The notes beneath the pieces are model-generated. The model saw only the letters and a list, made by a program, of their open reading frames with translations, ran no database searches and was not told the DNA's origin. Shown here in pieces: positions 1-13,425 of a stretch of DNA of 64,000 nt. This stretch comes from Pagrus major (lineage: Eukaryota; Chordata; Actinopteri; Spariformes; Sparidae): positions 20,594,197-20,658,196 of the forward strand of contig NC_133230.1 in the NCBI RefSeq assembly GCF_040436345.1, in the 5' to 3' direction. Made by a program: the position numbers and the translations under genes. Every line of letters starts with the position of its first letter. The first letter of the stretch is position 1.

Positions 1-3000
1 TAACAGAAACATTTTTTAGAGATGAATCCTCAGTTGTGCTGCAGTGCACGTCTCCAGCACTCGAGTGGAAATGCTGACTAATGCCAGTAGGGTTTGGCTG
101 TGTTGATGCAAGATTTCACCTGCATTTTATATACACAATCACTATGACAATAAAGACAAGGTATCGCACACAGACAAACCCAGCTTTGTTTTGGTGGTGG
201 ATAAAGGCAGGGAAAAATGTCAAATGGGCAGGAAGCAACAGGTATTAAAGATTTTGGCAGTACAGGCCAGGATTGCAGTGATTTACACAGTGTTGTAGTT
301 TAAACACACACACACACACACACACACACACTGTACATGCACAGTGTGTGGATTATATACCCACAGGAAGTACCAATAACACACTGAACAGGAGAATGTG
401 TCGAGGAATGTGAACAAAATAAACGGTGGATGGGAGTTATATTATATTCTCCATTAGAGAGCCGCAGTGACAGGGTGACCAAGAGGACACCATTGTTCTA
501 AAAGGGAAACCCAGGTGCTTCCAGCCACTGTCAATAGCCATATATGCATTGGCTAAGGACAGTTTCAAGAGAGTGATTCACAACAGAAAGCACAAATGAT
601 TTAGAATCACAAGTATCGAGACTACATAAATTCGAGTTGCATCAGCAATTTTGAGGCTGTTTGTTGATAAATCCCATCCTGTGATTTAATGTAATCAGCA
701 CTAGTTTAGATCAAGTGTAAACCCACCATGATGTCACCCGTTGGTTTGTGGCCTCAAATTTGGCATTAAGGCTGTCGCCACCTTGGTTTTTTTGGAGCCA
801 GAAGTGACCATGTTTGGTAGAAAGGGTGGAGCTGAGGAGGATATTGTGCCGTGGTAGTGACTTGTCTCTCACAAGGTAGCCACACCCTAAAATATAATAA
901 TAATAACAAACATAATTTATAAAATGAACATCATGCTGTATTGAAGAAGACTTGAAGCTAGCAACTGAGGCCATAAACTCAAAAATATGTTTACCGAGGT
1001 AATAAATCAAGTGAGAAGTAGGGTCTTTTTCTCATAAGCTTACATACAATCGGACTTCTTTTTGCAACCAGTGGAGTTTTTAATATAGTTTAAGGTTTAG
1101 ATGCATTATCTTTATACTAAGCTGCAGGCATGTATTTAAATCTACTTGACCTTTACGCTTACCATAACACTGACACGTAACTTTAATGCCAATGGCTGCA
1201 ATGGTTGCTACCTTGGTGCTATGTATGTAGCTGCCAGCTTTGAAAATGACGGTTAAACAGTAGTGATGGCTCATTTCCACAACGGAACAGCTGTGTTACT
1301 GCTAACATACGGCACACCAATGGTTCCCAACATCCCACAAGGTGTTGCAAGATGAATGTGAGGGGTAGCGGGGTGCCATGTAGTCTAGTGGAAGGGAATC
1401 ATTCACTACCAGGTAATTAACTACTGACATGTAACCAATGATGATGGGACACGAGTAAACATAAGTGGTAGACTTCAGGTACAAGGCTGAGCACTGCTGC
1501 AACCCACGATCTTAGTTTTTTATCATACATTTAAACGAGGGTGAATTTCCTATGATATAAAAGTACAGCATATTTCTACTACTACACACACACAAACGGA
1601 CACACACAGACAAACACACACACACACACTGAGCTATGCTGTAAATCCCTGGTAGTAAAGCAGAATCATTAAGCAGAAGTGAGGTTAACCCCACCCTCTC
1701 TTGGCCACCCCACGTCTCATAACGGACATGAATGAGTCACGAGGACGCTGACGACAGCTCCAGCTGTGACACTGATGAGAAATCATCATTATCAATTAGT
1801 GTCACATATTTATGGGTATGAGAATGGCTGTAGACAGACATTTATAAATAGCATTCCCAGCCACATGGCCAATGTTTGCTTTTTCCACTTTGGTACGCCA
1901 GTCTGACAGTTAACTGTGGGAGCTGGCAGGACAGACACCTACCAGAAGAGTCTCAGAAAAGAGTTGCTAGCATGACTGTTGCTAGTCTCCTAAAAATGTG
2001 AAATATTTGAGTCCTCTGACTCATTTAAGGGGAAATCTTTGTTTGTGTCTTTGCCCTAAAGCAGGAAAGAAGAACAACCTGTCCTTTATAGGCTTTATAA
2101 ACTGAAGAGTTAGAGAAGAACACCAGAAATAACAAGCTCAGATCCTGTCTGACCTGATAGATAGGTTGTCGAATCTCAGAATTGTTTTGTTTACATTTGC
2201 TGTCAGTCTTTTAGGCAGCGGTGAGCCATTTAACTTGCCGGGCTCTGGATTTTGTCACTCCTACTCTGACTGAGCAGGCCATGAGCTGATTATGAGGATT
2301 AGTGGAGATGTGGTGATCCCATGCCTCTCCCACTCACTCAACTCAGCAACAGCTGCGAAGTCTCCGGCTCGAGAATCTGGTGGGACGTGGAGCTTTTTCC
2401 AGCCTTGAGGAGCCTGATATAATGAGTGTAATGCTTCTATATCCAGACAAAAAGGAAGCGGCTGCACTCTTCAACAGGCGGCAGCGGTGTATGAACTGTG
2501 ACAGTGAATGGACGCAGGAATGGCCTGGTTTTGCATTAAACATGAGAGCCATCAGAGATAGCTGCCAGCCCCCAGCCACCTTAGGGAGGAAATCAGAGAC
2601 TGAATGGGTTCAAGAGCCTCAGCGTTAGCTGGCACACGTCCCGCTGTCCGGCGGCACCTACTCTTACAAGTGCTTCTACAACACAGGCCTTTGAATGAGC
2701 TCTCACTCCAGTTTCAGCTCTGTCCTGTTCTGGCACATTTCCATTATAAGACTAAAAGGCAATGCCAAGGCAACAGAGAACAGAACAGCTTTGTACTGCT
2801 GCCAACCTGACAGTGATATGACTGGCTTGAAATTAACTTTCAAAAGAAGTTCACACTGGTTCATCTTTATTCTGGTGATTATTCACACTGCATGTGCCCA
2901 TTAACATGTAGATATCTGCTGAGATAAAACAAGAAGAGGGCTGAAAAGGATTGTAAACTTCCTTGCCAGTTTGGCCTGATGCACTGCCAACACTGACTTG

Positions 3001-3594
3001 TGTGACTGACTGCTCAGACCAAGCAGCCTGCTAACTCACTAGGATCTGTTACCTCTGCTGCTGCTGCTGCAAGCTTTAAAAACTCCACATGTTAACATGT
3101 TAAATATTTATTGAAGACGAGTGTCTGCTTGATGGAAACGTACACTGCAGAAAGAAGCTCCCATCACCATACAGGAGAGGGAATAAACCGTGGGCTTTCA
3201 AGTATAATGCAGCTGTAATTATAAGCTTAGTGAACTTGGCCAAATATAACAGTGAGTCACTTGGCATCATGTGCTCCACACAGGCGGAGTGATGCAGTTT
3301 GTCACGTTCCATCTTATGAATGAAGTGAGCAGACCGGCGCTCATTTAAATGGGTGTGAAGATGTCAAAGCACAATTAATTATTAACACTTCATGCATAAG
3401 CTACTGCCGACTCAGCCTCATGAGCATTTCACTTTATAGGAGGCTGTTAACATGTTAAACTTTGTAAAGAAGTTACTTTGTGGTTTCAACAGTGTGAAGC
3501 AGTTACGTAATAACTCCACTTCTGCTTTTAAAACGACCACAAATGTCCCTCTTCTCTTTCTGAGAATGAAGTGTCCTTGAACGTAACATCCTAC
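1..3594. other. Gene-poor AT-rich DNA, no supported gene
   Basis: No exon could be supported on either strand. The stretch contains a CA microsatellite at about 304-331 and an interrupted CA-type repeat at about 1584-1629. If the signal-peptide exon at 3595-3657 is real, its downstream minus-strand exons should lie here or beyond the left edge. I did not find one that I could defend. The short open frames are unlike any family I know. Confidence 0.5.
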
Positions 3595-3657
3595 CTGTGC
3601 AGGTGAGAGCAGCAGATGAAGCGCCACCGCGGTCTGGATGACAAAACCGAGTTTCAT
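3595..3657 (-). CDS. Candidate first coding exon encoding a signal peptide (gene unidentified)
   Basis: On the minus strand an ATG at 3657 opens a 21-codon stretch that begins MKLGFVIQ, has a hydrophobic core (TAVALHLLL) and ends SPAQ. It is followed directly by a consensus splice donor (CAG|GTAGGA) at 3595/3594, in phase 0. The start context has G at -3. This is the usual layout of a first coding exon for a secreted or type I membrane protein: a short basic N-region, an apolar core, a small residue near the end, then an intron. I do not recognise the gene and found no second exon. A 25-base A run at about 3767-3791 lies just upstream of the ATG in transcript direction and would fall in the 5' UTR or promoter. 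A chance open frame is possible, since 21 codons is short. The donor and hydrophobic pattern together make it better than background. Confidence 0.4.
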
Positions 3658-3766
3658 TTCGCGATGTCTGCGAGTGGAGACGAAGGGGGTGACGGCTCCT
3701 GAACGATGCGCACAATAATAAACACAATCCAACAAGAAGTCCCAAACTTCTCAGAAAAAAGAAACC

Positions 3767-3791
3767 AAAAAAAAAAAAAAAAAAAAAAAAA
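3767..3791. repeat. Poly(A) run
   Basis: An uninterrupted run of about 25 A. It could be the tail of a retroposed sequence on the plus strand, but no SINE or LINE body was recognised next to it. Confidence 0.8.
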
Positions 3792-6700
3792 GAAAAGAAA
3801 AATGCTGACCCGGAATTTCCAAGTCGTCCGTTCCCGGTTTTGCAGAGAATGAGTGCAGTCACGTAGCCCCGCTGCCGCGTGTAACCTGATGATTGTGCTT
3901 ACTAATGAATAGGGCCCCAGAGGAGAACCGGAGGTGCTGGAGCAATATAATAATACTGTCAGGACAATAATAAAAAAAGTCTTTGTATTCACATTTAAAA
4001 TCAGCTGAATCAAAGCACAAAGTCTTAAAAAGACTGGAGTAGTAGTAGCAGCAGCAGCAGCCGGTTTTCACAAAGCATATTCAGTGTAAAAAAACAAAAC
4101 AAAAGAAAAATCGGATTCAGTCCAAAATCGCTCCAAAAAAACCACGCATGAGGTTGCAGCAGTTGTTCGCTCCTGCTCTGAGCTCCAGCCTGTACAAAAG
4201 CACACTTGCCTCTAATTGCCCCCACTCTACCTTTTCCTCAAGCTGGTCATTTAAATCTCCTCCCCTTCTCTGTGCTCCTCTCTGCTCTGCTTCATCTGCC
4301 TCCACTGATGAGATGAAGCTTCCACCCCTCTCTCTAAGCTGCAACATGTTAATGGAAATTTATGTGATGCTGTAAATGGTTATCGCACAGGTTGTGTCAC
4401 TGCTCCTGATGCTTTATTTCTGATTTCTAGACTATACACCACAGGTGATTTATAATGGAGTATACGCAGGCTTGCTGAGAAACTTCTTCTGAGTACTCAG
4501 AAGCTATTGAGGCAAGGTAAACACTGAGAGATCTTTCTCTCTGGTGCTGACATGGATGGTATACTCATTGCTGGCCCGGGCTCCAGGATGCACGGAGATT
4601 TTCCTCTGAGGCTTTAGTGTTTAGTCAAGTTTGCAGAGACAGAAAGGGAGATTCCATTACTGTTGACACACAGAGTTAATCTTCAGTGTGGGACTTCTGT
4701 GTTTGGAGAAACCCTGGAACGAAAGGATTCCTTGTGGGCTTCCACACATTCCTCCACCACTGCTGAATAGCTCCACTGCCTCCTTCTATTGTACAAGACC
4801 ACACTCAGGAGCGGTGGTGTTTCTAAACATCTCAGACACTATGAGCATCACCCCCCCCCCCCATTACCATCATCCCCGGACACAGCGTCAGTAAGTGCAA
4901 ACAACCAGAGATTTAGAGGAACCTTTCCACTAATTAAGCTGGGGAATATCACAGTAGTCTTTTGCTAAATTGCATCTCTACATGGCAGTGATGGATGCTC
5001 TTCAAAAAATTCAGGGAGAGGACAGAATGGAAGCAAAGATAACTGTGATTCTTTGGGGAGCTGAACTCTACAATTATTCTGTTTTAGTCCTGTCTCTCTG
5101 GCTGTGCTGTCATTGTCTGGGTGGTGAGTTGTCTTTACAACACTAACAATCTTCTTTTTCTGACCGTCTATTTATCCACCTTATTGCAGCAGCAGTGCGA
5201 GTGCAGATGGACCAAAGGCGGTCCAGAAGCTGCTTTCCACCTTCAAAGTCAGCCCAGTCTGCAGAATAAACTGTTGCCGTTGTATGTTTTTTCAAACCAA
5301 GCATACGTTAAATTTGCACATTTGATATGTTTAAATTTTTCGACCAGCATGTACTCATATGTAAAAGACTGAATAGGTCAGTAACCAATGACTCTCAAAA
5401 CGACATATCGCTATTCCTAAATGATGATGTTACAGTGAACCAATAAAAGGTATAACAGACCATCGTCATACATAGTTTGGTTACATTACAGCAACAAAAC
5501 TGCTCAGTTAGGTTTAGTCACTAAAACTACTTGATAAGGTTTAGGGAAATATTGTGGTTTTGGTTAGAATAGGTAAGTTTGATACTTATATTTTATCTAC
5601 TACATTATGTACGTAACTTAAGTTATGTACCATACGTTACTATGTAAAGTAGCTCATAGTTGACTCCTGGGTGAAACTCTGTGTTTGTTTGACCCATCCA
5701 CCCACTGAGACCTCATCCTTATTATGGATCTAACTATTACAATACAGCTTTGGAGGCAGAGCCCCATTCGTTCCAATGAAAGCTGCTCAGTGGCGCAGGA
5801 AGCCAATAGAGCTCAACTTACCAGGTATAAAATTACCTGGATCTTCCATGTTGTGTGACCCATAGAGACTTCTGCCACACAAGCTGGCTAACTTCCGATT
5901 TAGCGTCCAGCTAATCATAAAATGATTTAATGGTGTGGTTCTCTGAGTTTTGCCCTTCATACCACATCACCTGACCTCCTCCTTTGCTGCAGTAATAATT
6001 ACTACAGCCACTAGAGGTTGCTGTTGAACAAGAAACATAAATATGGGTGGTTATAAGCTGCTTACCCAGTGGACTTATATGGTCATTTTGCGAGTATTAG
6101 TAAGAGAGGGGTTGGTGATGGTATGACAGCAAGGCGAGATGGCTCAGAGACCATTGTTAGCCTCCTATTTCAGCCGACAACACCAGGTACATTTAGCAAC
6201 ACGTCGACACATTTTCCAGCTGTTTCTGTGGCAACAAACCTGGGTATTGTAAGCCAAAAAGCCAAAACATGATCTTTCACTAACCATACATGGAGTTGTG
6301 ACAACTAGGGTATTCTAAGAAATGAAATTAATATATCAACATCAAGCAAAAGCGAAGCTTCTGTATATTGATATAGTGCAAGTGATTTTCATGTGTTGTT
6401 TCAAATATTTGGAATAGGAGAGTCAAAGGCCGTTGCCACACAGACTTTGTTTGCTCAGAGGAGAGAGCCAGACTCTCGCAGCCGTCTCGCCATCTGCTTG
6501 GTGATCTATCTGTGTTTTTAAAGGTGCACCGGCTGATAGGGCCTAATAAGATCACTCAAATTGTTTGCACTATAAATACACGCTGACAAGACAAGCAAAC
6601 CTGGCTCGAGTGATAGCGTATTCCGGGGGACATGGAAACAACCTTGAGGCCGCCATTGCTTTGGCTAGAACCACAAAGCATGATAGTGTCAGCCATGTGT

Positions 6701-9700
6701 CTTCTTGTTGCCGTGTTTGGAGGAACAAAAACTGTCACTCCTGCTAGATTCAATACCCTTTTCAGAGAAAGAGATCTGTTTGAATGATTTAACTTGAATG
6801 AAATCTGAAAGAGAAATAGGCTTTTTTTTCCAGCCTGCTGTGCAGATACAAGGACTCGTTATGATTAGGGATTTAAAAAAAGACGATTTATAAATATCAA
6901 GGATGTTTGAAAGCTTCAACTGATCCAGAAATAAAATACAAAGATCAAAATGTCGACCAAACCTCTTCTCTAATTGGGTTTCGTGATTGAGGAAAGGTCA
7001 GCTGGTCGAATGTACGAGTCCCTCGCAGTCTGCGGTGTCTCTTGATGTTGGGTGGCTCTCAGGAACTGAAGTGCCAAAGTAAGCACATTTCCCTTTTGCT
7101 GTTGACCCCTCATTTTCCCAGATTGCCGAGTAAAAGGTAAACACATGAACAACATTAATGATGTCCATTCATCATTGCTGGGGCAGCCTCGGTTTCCTCC
7201 ACAGTGGGGCCTTTAAGGGGAAGGTGGAGAGCCAGGGAGCCCCTTACTTTGAAGGATCTCATTAACAATAGTTAGAGGCCTACAGGGAGACCAAAGTTTC
7301 TGTGGAAGACAGAAGTCACTGTAAGTCTTATTATTCTTAATAAGTATGATTTATTGATCGTCTGTGTCTCATCAATGATGTGGCTCCAAACTGTGAATAT
7401 CGCAGAATACATATTTTAAGCACCAAATAAGCACAAAAAGGAGAGGACAACCTGAACAGGAGGCTTGTGAGAGATGACGTAATCTGACTTTACACATGTT
7501 AGGCCACCTGGACAGCAGACCCAAACAGGATACGACAATATTTAACACCCAGACCCTTACTTCCTGCCATTAATTAGATGTGACAAACCATGAATCTTTT
7601 CCTCCTGCACCAACTGTATTATTGTGACGAAAACTATACTTAAAACAACAGGAAAATAGGAAGTGCTCCAGCCATGAGTAAAAAGCTGCTTACCGCTGCC
7701 TAAGGTGATTAGCATTATATCACAACAAGTTCTTTCATTTCAAACATGTCAGATCCTGTTTACACTTCCATGTTTCATTGACATATTTTTGTCTCAGACA
7801 TATTACCGTTCCAAGGTTGTCAGGTGTCATCCTGTTTTCATGCCCAGTCTGCTCATGTGTCTGCATTGTTTCATTCTATAGGAAGCCAGTCGACATGTTA
7901 ACAGACAATTGGAAGTTATTTTAGTCGGGAGGTTTCATGAGTCAGTCCTTGCAGAAATCTCCAGATAGTATTTAACTTAATGCAGCTGTGTCTTGGACAT
8001 CACGATGTCAGCTGACTGGGGTAACCACAGGATAACTGAAGATTTAATTCTCGATGTCACAAGAAAATATGGCTCAGTTTATTCTGTTTAATTTGAGGAG
8101 CAATTATAGCAAAACCATATGGCATTCAATCACTGCTGAACAAAAGCTGACAATTGGAGGAACGGAAAGAGTTGATACACTTCTGTGCTCCGACACAACT
8201 TTGACATTTCGGGTTAGACACATCTTTGCTTTCTTTCCTCAAGAAGATTGATCGGCTGCCTATCAGCGTGATTGAATGTGACTGGTCAATAATACTTGGA
8301 ATACAAAGTGAGTACAAATGGAAACCAGAACGCTTTCAGTACCAAAATCTTGTCCCTTGCCTACAGATTCGGCCTTCATATGGGATTTATAGTGATGACA
8401 AAAGTGGTGGACTGATGAATAAGCTGTTCATCAAACCATTGTTACATTTGTGAGCTTTTGAGGTAGTGATAGGCTGACACTTGAACTTAGAATAGAGACA
8501 GGCTGGATGCTTTTCCCTATTTTCATTCTTTAAGCTAAGCGCCTGCTGGCTCAAGCCCCACATGTACTTGGCGTAGGACACTGGTATCAATTCTCATCTC
8601 ACTTTCAGCAAGAATGTGAAGAAGTGCATTTGCCAAAAAGTCAAACTATTTCTATAATAGATGGCGCCATGACTTCCTCCAAACATCTTTTTTTCCCTTT
8701 ACATTTAGTTGGCCAAACACCTTTCATGTGTATTTCTTTTCTGTAATTATGACATACAGACTGGCTCATACTTGCTAACATTTGCAGCCGGACAGATCCG
8801 GTCTAAGGATCTCTCCATCTGTCCATGAGGCTGTGCACCCCCGACTAACTGTGCACAGCAGCAGCAACACTCTGAAAGGAAACCGAGTGTTTGTCTAAGA
8901 TAAAATTTCATCACCTCCACAAGCTGCTGGGACAAGAGCCTGCGGTCTGTAATATAGAAAAGAAGAAACAGCACTGAGAGTGAGTTATCACGGCTTGTGT
9001 CACTGCCAGTTGTAAAAGCCGTTAGCTTTATAAATGAAGAGCGAGCAGTGCAAACTGCGCGTAAGAGGTCCTGCAGTCAGAGAGCAGGTTATAACTCAGG
9101 CCTGTGGTGATACTCTAAACTCCATTAAGAGGTCCCACATGTGGAGCACATTCACGAGTTCATGGGTTGACGCTGTAGGTGGTGGTTCAGCTTGGGCCTT
9201 TAAAACAGATAAATGAGATGTTTTTAACATCTCTCTCATGTTCAAACATTCTCTTCAAAATATAACCCCACAATTATGCTTAATGTAAATATAATGTTCA
9301 CTTCTTTGAGCACCAGCAGGTGTACTGCAACAAGTCTCAGATCACACTGTAAACATGCGTCCTTTTTTTTTCCAGCCCTCTGACATGTTAGTAAAAGAGA
9401 TAAAGGAGGCAGAGGCTAATGGAATATCCCTTTTAATAGTAAATGCTGCGCTGAGATCGATTGGCAGCCAGATTAGATTTATTCCTAGAAGTGGGAGACA
9501 CTTGCGTAAACATGAACTCAATCAGGCAGCGAGATTTACTGGACAGCAATCGCCCTTGAGTGCTGCTGTTTATTTTTTCAGGGTGCAGAGTGTTTTTTTA
9601 AAACCTCAAATTAGTTTATCCTCCCTCTGGGGCTATGTGTAAGACTTTTAAAAGGTTTCCTCAGAAAACACACACATCGGTCACATTCATAAAGGAGACC

Positions 9701-10003
9701 TGACGGTAGCTGTGTAACACTTGTACAGTTGCTGTAAACATGGCATTAAACTCAACGCTAAGCTCAAATAAACATTTCTATTGCTGCAGATGAACTGGCA
9801 TTACGCGCACGTTCTAAAGCTTGCTGCAGCCCAAAATGACAACATAATCGTAGTATATGATTATGTTGTCAATTTATCACTGTTCTTTATCGCTTTCATT
9901 AAAGTAATAGATAGACACTCTGGGAAATTCTGGACTCACCTTGTGAATTCATCTCCTACAAGTGACTACTAGCAAGATAAGTGACTGTTCGCTTGAAAGC
10001 AAC
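3792..10003. other. Intergenic DNA with old repeats, no supported gene
   Basis: No exon could be supported. The stretch holds a C run near 4852-4862 and a block at 8312-8359 that recurs inverted at 45162-45210. Around 5750-6060 the sequence has the look of an old dispersed element. The rest is unremarkable AT-rich DNA. Confidence 0.5.
8312..8359 (+). repeat. Dispersed repeat fragment, inverted partner at 45.16 kb
   Basis: About 45 bases here match the reverse complement of 45162-45210 with a handful of differences. The shared core reads AACGCTTTCAGTACCAAAAT here. Both copies translate to a similar KPERF-YQNLVP peptide in one frame, but nothing around them supports a protein, so this reflects shared ancestry of a non-coding repeat. 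The family is not identified. Confidence 0.65.
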
Positions 10004-10004
10004 A

Positions 10005-10260
10005 ATGGTGGCCCCTAAAGAAGTTAGCGTCGCTTCTATAGCATCTTTTATATCAGAACTGGAGACTATATTTCATTGAAAGGAGAGCAAAGAATGGCAC
10101 TGACGGCTTTTCTTAATGGAAAAGATGTTTTCGCTCCTCTCACGACTGGCTTTGGTAAGAGTTTGTTACCAAGTGGCTTCACTGGTGATAGCGCTCTTGT
10201 ACTGATGATCTGTGGGTCAACAGTGTCTTTCCTGCTTGTGTGTAAGTGTAAAAACATCTG
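10005..10260 (+). pseudogene. Degraded RecQ-like helicase fragment from a fish transposable element
   Basis: From about 10076 the plus strand reads a helicase N-terminal pattern: K-EQ-ALTAFLNGKDVFAPLTTGFGKSL. The part DVFA-(L/P)-TGFGKS matches motif I (Walker A) of RecQ-like helicases found in many copies in fish genomes. Upstream, ASFISELETIFH continues the similarity in a different frame, so at least one frameshift separates the two pieces. Downstream of GKSL the similarity is lost within a few codons. There are no further helicase motifs (DEAH, SAT), so this is a dead fragment. I infer a transposon origin from memory of such fish proteins. I cannot assign a superfamily. Confidence 0.5.
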
Positions 10261-13249
10261 TTTCCCAAAATGTCAAACGATTCGTCCAATACGTGACTAC
10301 ATGCTTAAATGACGATGAAAAGGATTGGTGGGCCAGATAATAAAGATTGCACAAGGCCTGAGCTTTAAAAAATTAACAACACCGCAGTATGAGAAAGCTG
10401 GAATCTCTCACCCTTCTCAAATTATTCTAACCCACAGAGACTCGCTTATAAACGCAGTGACTTTGAGGTATGCTGGTCAAACTGACTGTCAGAAGAGGAG
10501 CCCGGGGAGGAAAAGTACAGAAGTAGGCCATGGCCTGAGCAAGTGTTAGGTGAAGTTCATCTGTGCGCCGGTGTTTACGCAAACCGCAGCCAAGCAAAAT
10601 TGTGCACGCAGATTTATTTATGTGTAGAGAAATACATTTACTCAAATAGCTATAGCTTGTAGAACAAGGAACAAGAGAATGGGAGCAGAGCGAGGAGAGG
10701 GTGGGCGGAGGTCAAAGACTGAGGGAAAGTTAATAACTTGCAATAATAAATAATACAGCCAACTGATGGGAATTTGGCAACACTGCACATTTATTGTCAT
10801 CAGTTAACTCACATCCCCTCAGAAAAAAAACCCGGCTGAGCTCCTCATTGCTTCGTGGCTACTGTGCACTTGCTGGAACATGGAGAGTTCGTTACTCAGG
10901 ACAATGTGTATGTTTGTTGTTTTACTCCTGGTCTTGAAGTGTTGCTGCCATGGAGATGGCGGAGACAACCAATCCCAGATGGCGCTGTGCCCGTAGGGGA
11001 CAGATAAATGAGGACCACCAGGGTGGATAAAGCAGGCGGACAGTGACACCGGCTCATGCATTATATTAAGTTAAAGCAAAGGCGGCGGATAAAAAGAGGT
11101 TTGACCAGTGCTTCTTAAATTCTCTGTGACAAAATCAGTATGACGTTCCATTTGAAAAGGAAAACGTTTTAGTGACATTGGCTGAAGCTTAATTTTCCAT
11201 TACCCTAAAAAAGAAAATAAGCAAATAAATACACAAGTTCCAGGATGGTGAGTCTGGGGTTGTGAGAAAGGAGGAGGCTGTCTGCCCCGCAGTTAGAAGT
11301 GACTCTTCCCTTGCTCTGCAGTTTCTGCGCGGAAACGAACCCTCAACTAATCCACACACATCCCTTTAATATTTGGATATGACTGAGGATAATTAACTGA
11401 CATAAAACATTGTGTTCTTAATGATTTAGTGATTTAATTTAATCGATTTTTAAGCTGGATTTAATATCCAAATAAAAGCTGATCACTGATATGATGCTGA
11501 GTCCTTCACAGCTATTACATTACAACATAAGACCTTTCATTCCCTGATCACATTTGCAGAGATTTCAGTAATGCAGCGTGCTTAGCTGGAGGATGTGAGA
11601 CTCTTTTGTGAGGTCCTTCCAATATGTATCTCTGATGAAGAACAGGGCACCCATCCTGTCTGTAAGATTGTGACATCTAAGAAATATCAAGTGTGATTAC
11701 AGGCATGATTGCGCTCAGACTATACAACACTGTGTTACCAATGGCGAATGCTTTTTATCTGCTCAAAGATCGGCTTAGACAAATGATTGAAAGCTGGTGT
11801 TTGACAGTTCCGGCAGTAAGATCAACAAAGGCCGCAGAACATGGGTGTTCGGGAGCAGATCTGGTATTAAAGGGTTGAAGGGGGGTTAGAAGGTGCCGTG
11901 ATAAGCTTTGAAACATCGTGGAAAGAGCTGGTGTTGAATGAACGCAGACCACTAACTGGCTCCCGACACCCTGAGTCGAAAAGAGTGAAAATGTGCAGTG
12001 CTAATCAGGAGAAAATAAACAGAGCGGCACCCCCAGGCATCATGGTAACAAGGGGGATGACTGTGTGATGATGAGGCTCACACATCATGAGACACAGTCA
12101 AGTTTCCTGAATTGTAAGAATATCACAGTTTCCCCTCAAAATGACACCAGCTGTATGTGGAAGATTTCAATGATCGCTTATTTTATTTTGCATTTACGCT
12201 GGCTTGTTGGGGGTGTGTCCCCGCGATGCAAGCGGAGGTTCACTCACTCAAGCTCTGGATTGAAGCCAACAAGGCCTGAGGGAGCCTGCTTACAAATGGT
12301 GAGCCTCGGAGGAGCCAGCATGCTCTGTCTGGGGGACTCCATCCTAATCTTCAGGATCGGGGGAATTGGGAATTTTCCCATCGAGATGAGAAGCAGATGT
12401 CTCTCTTTTTCTGTCTCGTCGCACCGACCCTGTTTCTGTCTCTTTCCCTCCGTTCAGTCAAACCTGGCCCTCCGTCCACCCTCCAGGGACAGGGGAGGAA
12501 CATGAGCACCATGGGAAGGGTGGCCGTCCCCGAGCTCAATCACATGACGAAGGAGCCCTTTTTTTGTGGGAGGCACTGCATTAGGTACAGAGCTGTGAGC
12601 ACATGGAGCCGGTCCAAGAGCTCCCAACTTTCTCATGGAAAAACGCAAACAAGATTTGATATAAACGTCATGTTCTGGCGATTCCCACTTAAGACAGTCA
12701 AGCGCTGGCTAACTGGCTGTTCTAGGTGGACTGGAGATGAGATGATTTGACTTAACTATTTTATTCCCAGTGTTGATGTAGACCGTGACCTCTAACCTCT
12801 GGCAGCAAGAGGACTCATGGAGCTCAGACTGGAGAGACCGGTCCACTCCTCCTCTTCTCATCATGCCTCTGGAGTTGGTATTTTCATCCTAAATCATCAG
12901 ACTGTGAAACTCCGCCTCATGCACCTGTGGCTCCCTTGGGCCCTGGCTTTCTCTTCCCTAGAGCCCAACCCCTTGGCCACTGTGGCTCAGTTCTGACGTG
13001 CGTACTTTGGCTTACAGCGTAAACAGACAGAGACGAACTGTGGGCCAGTCACCGGGTGTTTGGTCGTGGTCTGTAAACAGATCAGCAAGAGGAGGAACAG
13101 GAGCTCCCAGTGGAGATGAGACCATCTGACTATCCTAAGGCGGGAGAGCAAAGGGATGAGATATAAGGCTTACATGTATGCCTGTTAAATGTCCAAGTTG
13201 CCGTGCCATCACCAGAGATAAGGTTTTTGGTATGAGATTGTTTAGGCAA

Positions 13250-13425
13250 CTTGGATTGCAGGATTGCCTGGTGGTTAGAAGGATCATCTTTCAACCGAAG
13301 CACCAAGGTTAAAGCACCCAATTAAACTTGAATTTTACCTCCTGAGGTGTCTTTGAGCAAGACATTGAATCCCTACGAAGCTCTGCGATGCTGTTCTTTG
13401 GGGACCACTAAATATCTTGTTTAGT
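13250..13425 (+). mobile_element. tRNA-like SINE (old copy)
   Basis: The left part (GTGGTTAGAAGGATC, TTTCAACCGAAGCACC, AAGGTTAAAG) resembles the A-box to B-box layout of a tRNA-derived SINE head. The right part contains the phrase CCTGAGGTGTCTTTGAGCAA followed by GACATTGAATCCC, which I know as a conserved body segment of fish SINEs. The B box is degraded and no clear tail or target-site duplication was found, so this is an old, inactive copy. Confidence 0.55.

Noticed and set aside
2629..2694. Short plus-strand frame LAHVPLSGGTYSYKCFYNTGL ending in a stop, preceded by TTAG
   Set aside because: It looks protein-like, but it is about 21 codons, the acceptor is poor, no partner exon was found and I recognise no family.
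9355..9642. 95-codon plus-strand frame
   Set aside because: It has no family resemblance and no upstream or downstream exon. It may instead be conserved non-coding sequence.
12065..12750. Overlapping plus-strand frames of 146 and 117 codons
   Set aside because: They have no recognisable domain, no splice context and ordinary composition, and are consistent with chance.
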